Assembly: GCF_032854445.1 (NCBI RefSeq)
Contig: NC_088307.1
Location: 4,528,001 to 4,592,000 of the forward strand
Origin: Liolophura sinensis
Taxonomy: Eukaryota > Mollusca > Polyplacophora > Chitonida > Chitonidae
DNA: 64,000 nucleotides
Direction of reading: 5' to 3'
Part shown: positions 61,335 through 64,000 of the stretch, piece after piece
Layout of the letters: every line of letters begins with the position of its first letter
Position numbering within the stretch: position 1 is the stretch's first letter
Notes under the pieces: generated by a model
Database searches by the model: none
What the model saw: only the letters and a program-made list of their open reading frames with translations
What the model was told of the DNA's origin: nothing
Program-made: the position numbers and the translations under genes

Positions 61335-63199
61335 CGGAGAAAAAGTTTAATTCATTTGAGGTTGGATTCTGATCGTGATTTTAATGTTGATACATACATA
61401 TACTTTTACAAGTAAGTTATCTCGAGATCTCAGAGATATACATGGTATAATAAAACAGTTATAAACCATGGTGATGCATATTCAGTCGTGGGTTGTTATT
61501 TTTAAGGAAAGATCGGAATTAGCAAATTTTACATGAAAAATAAAGACATACAAACAACACAGTCAGGGACATGTACTGTACAGTATTTATTATTAGCGGG
61601 AATTAATGTTCGCATATTTAATCAAGGGAATACTGAAATAAAGTTTAAGACTTAAATTTTCCTAGTTGGCCGAATTACTCAACCATGCCAAACAGGTATT
61701 ATCAAGGATGGATATAAACCTCTTTTGTGTCCTGCGGTGTAGCTAATCCTCGTAATCTGGGTCAAAGATTAAAACAATAAGAGATGGATTATAACTGTAA
61801 TAAGATGACTTTAGCATCTATTGTGAGCAGTATCCAGGGAGGTGTCACTTGACATAAATTCTTTATTATCGGAGCCAGACATTCATGCTTGATTAACGCA
61901 GTCAAGCAACACGATTAGTTGTTTGTTGTCGGTTTTAATCGTCCTATGTGGTCGGTCAGAAACTGCTAACATTGCTGTAGCTGAACAAATTACAGATTGT
62001 TAAAATCTCACTCACTGGTCCACGGGAGACACACAGCCAATGGGATAACGTGTATCAAAGCGACATTCATTGGAAGCCAACACGTGTTGGTATCTGCTTT
62101 GCTTTTACTTTACCGGCATATGGAAGATTCACCAAGCTAAAGGCAAATTAACGCCCAATTTTGTTTTATGCCCACTAAACCTTATCTCCACAGTTTATAT
62201 ATATTGAAGGCCTAACTTTAATTTTATTACAGCCAACACTCTTTTCGACCTCCACAGAAAGGTCAGCATTTAAGGGACGCGAACATTTCCCTCTCTTTAA
62301 AGCTATTTTCACATCACTGTGAGTCGTAACATTACTACAGTAATGATTGTTACGTCATTGTCAATCGTATAACCTTACTACAGCAATGGTAGTTACATCA
62401 CTATCGGTCGTAACATTACTACAACAATGGTTGTTACATCACTGTCTGTCGTAACATTACTACAATAACGGTAGTTACATCGCTATCAGTCGTAACATTA
62501 CGACAATAATTTCAGTTACAAAACTGTCAGTCGTGACATATACTACACTAATGGCAGTTGTGTCACTATCAGTCGTGTGACATTACTACAACAATGGTGA
62601 CATTACTACAACAATGGTAGTTGAGTTACTATGTGTTGTAACCTTACTAGAATAATGGTAGCTATATCAACAGCATGGCTATGTAGTTTTATACTACAAT
62701 ATTGTTTCTTTTGCTATTAGTAGGTCGGTTTACTTGCCTGATGGGACTCATCCACCTGGAGAGAGAATTCGGCTACTACTTCATACAGATCTATTTACCC
62801 AGCATTCTCATCGTCTGCGTATCGTGGATCTCATTCTGGCTCTCACCGGAAGCGACCCCAGCGCGTGTGACCATTGGACTCATCACCGTCCTCACCATGA
62901 CGACACAGAGTTCGAAAGCGCGCGAGGCTCTTCCGCACGTGTCCTACATCACTGCTATAGACATTTGGATGTCGGCCAGCACCTCGTTCGTGTTCCTCGC
63001 CATGATCGAGTATGCTGTCGTCAACATGTTGTCGCGGAGGAAAGCGAACAAAGCGGAGGTCAGGCCTGCGGGCTGTGAGAAAAATGATATCGGACAAGTT
63101 GTAGCAGGGTTTGTAGTCACTGCTGAGATGCTGGACGTGTTTTGTCGAATATCATTTCCGGTGTTGTTTCTGATATTTCAGGTTTCATACTGGCCGTAA
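38065..63199 (+). CDS. Gene B: glycine receptor-like Cys-loop anion channel subunit (7 exons, complete)
   Basis: Hand-spliced exons 38065-38141, 44828-44919, 46449-46513, 51006-51235, 52707-52789, 57059-57196 and 62721-63199 give 1164 nt: 387 residues plus stop, in frame throughout. A pentameric plasma-membrane chloride channel gated by a small ligand is expected. Features: signal peptide 1-20 (cleavage after KAYA likely), glycosylation sites N34 and N147, loop D W90 and R87, WKPDLYFQNEK at 118-128, Cys-loop C162-C176, second cysteine pair C222-C234, M1 about 247-269, PAR 275-277, M2 about 278-298, M3 about 308-329, M4 about 365-386. The M3-M4 loop is only about 32 residues and the protein ends one residue after the M4 Trp. 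Loop B has Ser181 where glycine receptors have Glu. Known glycine receptor and GluCl subunits give the closest recalled similarity; the ligand is unknown. Confidence 0.92.
38335..38440 (+). mobile_element. E3 family fragment
   Basis: TTTCACGGTGTGACTATTTG, CCATCTATCAGACTGCCATC and ACTGCTCTGGTTTTACTCGC, matching the 24120-24190 and 55190-55260 blocks. Confidence 0.55.
38940..39425. mobile_element. E3 copies in head-to-head inverted arrangement (foldback)
   Basis: 38940-39110 reads forward (GTTGACTGTTTCTCTTTACA, GTTATTGACCTGGAGCGTCC, ATAGCTGGTATACGAATGCC). 39125-39425 reads in reverse (TTCGTATACCAGCAATGAAC, CAGGTCAATAATCCCGTGGT, GAAGCAGATAACAATTTTAA). The two arms can pair over about 170 bp with a spacer of about 30 bp. 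Confidence 0.7.
39516..40061 (-). pseudogene. Reverse transcriptase fossil
   Basis: Minus-strand fragments follow the order of a retroelement reverse transcriptase: FGESIYQQSIDNSTGTN (like the QQTVGIPMGTNCAP motif), then SFTKWYIDDLQGLNNPHSND with the catalytic YIDD, then SLHLKETTATAKGISYLDLY and LYNRDSLNFLNL. Frameshifts occur between the pieces (about 39880 and 39770) and the normally conserved PMGTNCAP is altered to NSTGTNFTA, so it is dead. The type is seen in Penelope-like or related non-LTR elements; I cannot decide which. It lies antisense in intron 1 of gene B. Confidence 0.75.
41157..41430 (+). mobile_element. SINE-A, full length
   Basis: Complete head GGCCTCCGTGGCTCATTCGG, TTAGCGCGCACGCGCAG, B-box-like GAGTTCAAGTCC, central TTTCCCCCGGGTTGTGCCCG, tail ACCAATCAAATAAATAAATA. 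It is close to the consensus of the other copies. Confidence 0.93.
41445..41945 (+). mobile_element. E2 copy 3
   Basis: GAAGGAATGAAAAACAACAA, ATGGATCAACGTGGCTTTTT, GTTATGTAACTTCCCCGCAA, GATCGAGTACAATCAATACA and GCACTCAGGTTCTTTTTACA. It follows directly on a SINE-A tail and, unlike copies 1 and 2, has no 34-37 bp array after it. Confidence 0.75.
42295..42560 (+). mobile_element. E3 family fragment
   Basis: GGGCAGTTGCAGTCAAAGCG, TCATTGAAAACTGTTGACTG and TTTTCTCAGTTCTTTGGTGG. Confidence 0.5.
42830..43150 (+). mobile_element. E3 family fragment
   Basis: GACCAATGACGTCTAATAAA, a C-rich stretch, CTACTTAAGCCATACTGTTT, GAACAATCAGAATAAAGCCC and TGAGGTAAATTGGCAAGAGG, matching 20030-20200 and 55015-55200. 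Confidence 0.6.
43352..43576 (+). mobile_element. Headless SINE-A with perfect 16-bp target-site duplication
   Basis: Begins at GAGTCTCTCACCAATGCGG, without the tRNA-like A-box part, and ends in AAATAAATAAATAA. The flanks are ATAATTATCAAATGAG at 43336-43351 and again at 43577-43592, a perfect duplication that shows retrotransposition of this shortened form. It lies in intron 1 of gene B. Confidence 0.93.
43850..43970 (-). mobile_element. SINE-C 5' fragment
   Basis: GACTGGATTTGAACCCGCAC, CTAGTGTGTTCTAGCGATTG and CAATCATTCTACCACGGCC form an inverted tRNA-like head comparable with 23490-23570. Confidence 0.6.
44089..44275 (+). mobile_element. SINE-A with internal deletion
   Basis: GAGGGGCCTCCGTAACTGTG head, GTTAGCACGTTAGCGTCCCA, a direct jump to GCAACCTGGGGATGGTCGTG, then the usual 3' part and an AAATGAATAAATAAATAAAT tail. 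The CACCAATGCGGTCGC and B-box part is missing. Confidence 0.85.
44828..44919 (+). CDS. Gene B exon 2: N-terminal region of the mature protein
   Basis: Acceptor TTTACTAACTTCAG before 44828, donor A|GTAAGT after 44919. The exon is 92 nt, in phase 2 and out phase 1. It encodes STSPPSAWNTSAVEDLFDYF and QQVELPPELLG, with an NTS glycosylation site. It is 36 nt longer than gene A exon 2, all of it in the variable N-terminus. Confidence 0.88.
45436..45675. mobile_element. Tc1/mariner-type MITE with long inverted ends
   Basis: CTCTGAAAAAAAATCTGTTG at 45436 and, reading back from 45675, CACTCAAAAACGTTGTGTTA start an ungapped inverted alignment of at least 60 bp that includes TTTAACA.AAAGTCTG and GATGCTAGAAT. 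TA dinucleotides lie at 45434-45435 and 45676-45677. No coding frame. It lies in intron 2 of gene B. Confidence 0.8.
46449..46513 (+). CDS. Gene B exon 3: first beta strand
   Basis: Acceptor CTGTGTTTTTCAG before 46449, donor ATG|GTGAGT after 46513. The exon is 65 nt and encodes LTVVDVSLFINSFDSINEAT and M. It matches gene A exon 3 in length, phase and sequence. Confidence 0.95.
46825..46885 (-). mobile_element. E3 family fragment, short
   Basis: TTGCAATTTATTAAACGTCA and TCTAGAATTACTTAAAATGA match 35425-35470. Confidence 0.5.
47684..47822. mobile_element. 139-bp MITE
   Basis: TATAGAGGGGTTGCA at 47684-47698 and its complement TGTAACCCCTCTATA at 47808-47822 (one mismatch). The interior has no coding frame. 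TA-rich ends suggest a Tc1/mariner-type target. It lies in intron 3 of gene B. Confidence 0.75.
48041..48305 (-). mobile_element. SINE-A, full length with 11-bp target-site duplication
   Basis: Inverted complete element from the TTTATTTATTTATTTATTTG tail to the inverted head GTTAACCAGCTGAGCCACGG and AGGCC. The flanks TTTAATCGATA are at 48030-48040 and 48308-48318. Confidence 0.93.
48676..48905 (-). mobile_element. SINE-C
   Basis: TTGATTAGAGTTTAATGCCA, ATATGACCGGGGTCAAGTTT, GAGTGCCCGGAAAAAAACAC, CTCCCGACTTAAAGCCACAC and GAACTGGGTTTGAACATGTC. It is the best-preserved SINE-C 3' region in the window. Confidence 0.7.
48906..50360. other. Intron 3 of gene B, unassigned part
   Basis: AT-rich sequence with several TATATAT runs. 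No exon, repeat family or RNA gene is recognised. Confidence 0.5.
50369..50491 (-). mobile_element. SINE-A central fragment
   Basis: GACGGCGGCCAGCATTTTGG, GGAAACCAGGCAGAGCCCGG, GGGAAACCCACGACCATTCG and GGCCGGAGAGAAAGCCAGCA. Both tail and head are missing. Confidence 0.85.
50753..50966 (-). mobile_element. SINE-A with internal deletion
   Basis: TTTATTTATTTGATTGGTGT tail, CATTGATACGTTGGCCGCCA, GGTGGGAGGAAACAGGACAG, then a jump from the AAGCCAGTATC block directly to the inverted head GGCTAGCCACTAGGCCATGG. It ends 39 bp before exon 4 of gene B. Confidence 0.85.
51006..51235 (+). CDS. Gene B exon 4: ligand-binding domain core
   Basis: Acceptor TTTTATTTTCTCGTCAG before 51006, donor CAAG|GTAAAA after 51235. 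The exon is 230 nt, in phase 0 and out phase 2. It encodes DYRLDVYLRMTWLDQRLVF (loop D), IWKPDLYFQNEK (loop A and the conserved hinge) and ELVHIYSNGTVLYSS (loop E). W90, R87, WKPD and the loop E Ser153 agree with glycine receptor and GluCl subunits. Confidence 0.97.
51673..51736 (+). mobile_element. SINE-A tail fragment
   Basis: TCTGACCATTGTCGAATTGG, TGAAATAATTCTTGAATCTG and CAAATAAATAAATA. Confidence 0.45.
52262..52337 (+). mobile_element. SINE-A tail fragment
   Basis: CTGGCAACAGTCGTGAAATA, TTCATGAGTAGCGCAATTAA and CCACAATAAGATAAATAAAT. Confidence 0.55.
52707..52789 (+). CDS. Gene B exon 5: Cys-loop exon
   Basis: Acceptor TTTTTTTGCCATACAG before 52707, donor T|GTAAGT after 52789. The exon is 83 nt and encodes VSLVLSCPMKLHWYPHDTQE, C and PLKLSI. 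The Cys-loop cysteines C162 and C176 are 13 residues apart with the YPHD turn. No array like that upstream of the gene A counterpart is present here. Confidence 0.97.
52990..55010. other. Intron 5 of gene B, unassigned part
   Basis: No exon or known repeat family is recognised between 52800 and the E3 fragment at 55015. Confidence 0.45.
55015..55265 (+). mobile_element. E3 family fragment
   Basis: GACCAATGACATCTTATAAA, TTGCAGTCAACATCTCCGCA, TTACATGAACAGTTAGAATA, GAGGTAAACTGACAAGAGAC and GACCATTTGCCAGTTATCAC. It is among the clearest copies. Confidence 0.65.
56692..56912 (-). mobile_element. Headless SINE-A with perfect 11-bp target-site duplication
   Basis: Inverted element from the TTTATTTATTTATTTGATTG tail to CGCATTGGTGAAAGACTC, ending at the same internal point as the copy at 43352 and carrying the same GAGTCT variant. 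The flanks CTGAACTTTAC are at 56681-56691 and 56913-56923. Confidence 0.93.
57059..57196 (+). CDS. Gene B exon 6: ligand-binding domain, loop C first half
   Basis: Acceptor TTGTTGCATTTTTCAG before 57059, donor G|GTGAGT after 57196. The exon is 138 nt, in phase 1 and out phase 1. It encodes GFTDDIVKFKWRSYEPIRFN and TDIHLTQFTFSHNPSVTECL, then IDFDI. The first base pair completes Phe183, the loop B aromatic residue. C222 is the first cysteine of the second pair. Confidence 0.95.
58455..58565. repeat. Short 18-19 bp repeat
   Basis: Five or six variants of AACAAGAACCCTACATTCC, each with small changes, just before the larger array. Confidence 0.7.
58625..59155. repeat. 22/25-bp tandem array
   Basis: About 22 copies of CCCAATGTCTCGTTGTCGTG CAAAT (25 bp) or the 22-bp form lacking one TTG. 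Differences of three bases keep long frames open in several phases on both strands. The resulting 100-170 codon frames are low-complexity and not judged real. It lies in intron 6 of gene B. Confidence 0.95.
59831..60033 (+). repeat. 65-bp perfect direct repeats around a SINE-A fragment
   Basis: 59831-59895 and 59969-60033 are identical over 65 bp (beginning AGATGTGCTATTATCAGC). Between them lies a 73-bp SINE-A central piece (GGTCTGCCAGCAGCCTGCGG to CACCATAATGCTG). It is far longer than a normal target-site duplication, so it is probably a recent tandem duplication or gene conversion. Confidence 0.9.
60940..61015. repeat. 15-bp tandem repeat
   Basis: Five copies of CCTGGAATAATGCCCG-type units, differing in the last bases. 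Confidence 0.9.
61258..61332. repeat. (TA)n microsatellite
   Basis: About 35 TA dinucleotides with a single TAT interruption at 61292. Confidence 0.98.
62300..62665. repeat. 41-bp tandem array
   Basis: About nine copies of a unit such as CAGTCGTAACATTACTACAA, TAACGGTAGTTACATCGCTAT, with some shortened copies. It ends about 55 bp before exon 7 of gene B, so it makes up most of the upstream intron flank. Confidence 0.92.
62721..63199 (+). CDS. Gene B exon 7: M1 to M4 and stop
   Basis: The intron ends ...GCTATTAGTAGG, so the acceptor is ambiguous by one codon. Use of the first AG (start 62721) aligns with gene A, giving IVGRFTC; use of the second (62724) gives IGRFTC, with the ten-residue cysteine spacing usual in glycine receptors. 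Both keep the frame. The exon encodes LEREFGYYFIQIYLPS and the rest of M1, PARVTIGLITVLTMTTQSS (M2), [14 protein letters not shown] and M3, the basic LSRRKANK, a loop of about 32 residues, M4 (MLDVFCRISFPVLFLIFQVS) and YWP, stop at 63197-63199. Gene A has an intron in the loop that is absent here. Confidence 0.95.
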
Positions 63200-63245
63200 T
63201 TATTTATTACCCCAGCAGTCTTAGTATATATAACACCTTCTTGTT

Positions 63246-63251
63246 AATAAA
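63246..63251 (+). promoter_or_regulatory. Candidate polyadenylation signal of gene B
   Basis: AATAAA 47 bp after the stop codon, the first on this strand downstream of it. A very short 3' UTR would follow. A SINE-A begins about 85 bp further on and also contains AATAAA words. Confidence 0.45.
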
Positions 63252-63333
63252 TTCGCACAAAAGTTCGCCATTTTGATCTGATATTTGATTCTCATTTTGA
63301 GCCGATTGTATTATATTGATCTAAAAGAGTTCG

Positions 63334-63478
63334 TGAAGGTCTGTCAACAATCTGCGGATGGTCGTGGGTTCCCCTTGGCTGTGCTCGGTTTCCTCCCACC
63401 ATAATGCTGGCCGCCGTCGTATAAGTGAAATATTCTTGAGTTCGGCGTAAAACACCAATAAAATAAATAAATAAATAA
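63334..63478 (+). mobile_element. SINE-A 3' half
   Basis: GAAGGTCTGTCAACAATCTG, TTCCCCTTGGCTGTGCTCGG, CACCATAATGCTGGCCGCCG, ATTCTTGAGTTCGGCGTAAA and an AATAAAATAAATAAATAAAT tail. The TTCGGCGTAAAACACCAATAAAAT ending matches the copy at 3776, so the two belong to one subfamily. Confidence 0.9.
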
Positions 63479-64000
63479 AACGATTACTGAAATCCACAAA
63501 AATCTAATTAGTCTGACTTTGATTGTATATTTACATGTAACCTACATGAGTGCGATTGTCCTAAACGAGGTAAAGTGTTCGATTATTTAAAATGTACAAA
63601 TGTCCATCACATGCTACATGCGTGTTTTAACATTTATTCGTCAAAGTTTACCATTACCTAGATGTATTACAAATTGGCACGCATGCTTCATATAAATATC
63701 TTGGGGTGTAATGATTGTAAAACATAGTAATCATTTAATTTGTTTAAGTGTATGCATGCCTCCCCCCCCCCCCAATGCTACCCCCTCCCAAGATTCCTTG
63801 TCATTTGTGATGTGTTCATTATCCAGTTGAATTAGTTATATATCAACGACTTAATGAAAAATGTATTTAAAGCCGAAGATTAGGGCGTCATTTTTGTAAT
63901 TAATGAAGCTCTGTCATGACGTCTCTGGACATGTCTGTGATAGACTTCTATATATCAGCAAAACCTTGTAATGAACGCGTGTTAATTGATATTTTGCATG

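Noticed and set aside
63075-63080. Splice donor GTGAGA within exon 7 of gene B
   Set aside because: The frame continues without a break into a convincing M4 and stop, and no second M4 exon is seen downstream in the window.

Overview
The window is eukaryotic nuclear DNA: genes are split by GT-AG introns of about 0.5 to 9 kb, and three abundant tRNA-derived SINE families, fossil transposons, MITEs and many satellite arrays fill the introns and intergenic space. The SINE types (tails ending in repeated AAATA or CATA; a central part rich in GGTTTCCTCC) and the amino-acid-receptor-like channel genes suggest a marine lophotrochozoan. A bivalve mollusc is my best guess, from remembered repeat families rather than from a search.

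Two genes are recognised. They are paralogues encoding Cys-loop (pentameric) ligand-gated anion channel subunits related to glycine receptors and glutamate-gated chloride channels. They lie head to head. Gene A is on the minus strand: its last exon is at 1122-1265, its second coding exon at 8345-8400, and a candidate first exon at about 17.7 kb. Gene B is on the plus strand, from its signal-peptide exon at 38065-38141 to its last exon at 62721-63199. Spliced by hand, gene B gives an uninterrupted frame of 387 residues. Gene A gives 402 residues if the candidate first exon is right. Exon boundaries, phases and three exon lengths (65, 83 and 138 nt) are identical, so the pair arose by duplication with inversion. 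Both carry the Cys-loop, the second loop-C cysteine pair, four membrane segments and the Pro-Ala-Arg motif before M2 that marks anion selectivity. Both have changed loop B and loop C residues that contact the ligand amine in glycine receptors.

Layout: 1-1035, 29-bp minisatellite just downstream of gene A; 1122-8400, compact 3' part of gene A; 8401-17700, its presumed long first intron with SINEs and a broken Tc1-like transposase; 17.8-38.0 kb, intergenic, with two blocks of a 34-37 bp array split by an interspersed element, and a TTAA-flanked MITE; 38.1-63.2 kb, gene B, whose introns hold a reverse transcriptase fossil, two further MITEs, SINEs with intact target-site duplications, and two arrays in its last intron.

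The most unusual structure is in intron 4 of gene A (4581-5645). An array there, read on the gene's strand, repeatedly presents a branch-point-like TACTAAC followed by TTTCAG and the first bases of exon 5. It appears to be a tandem amplification of the gene's own 3' splice site, with older decayed copies next to the true exon.
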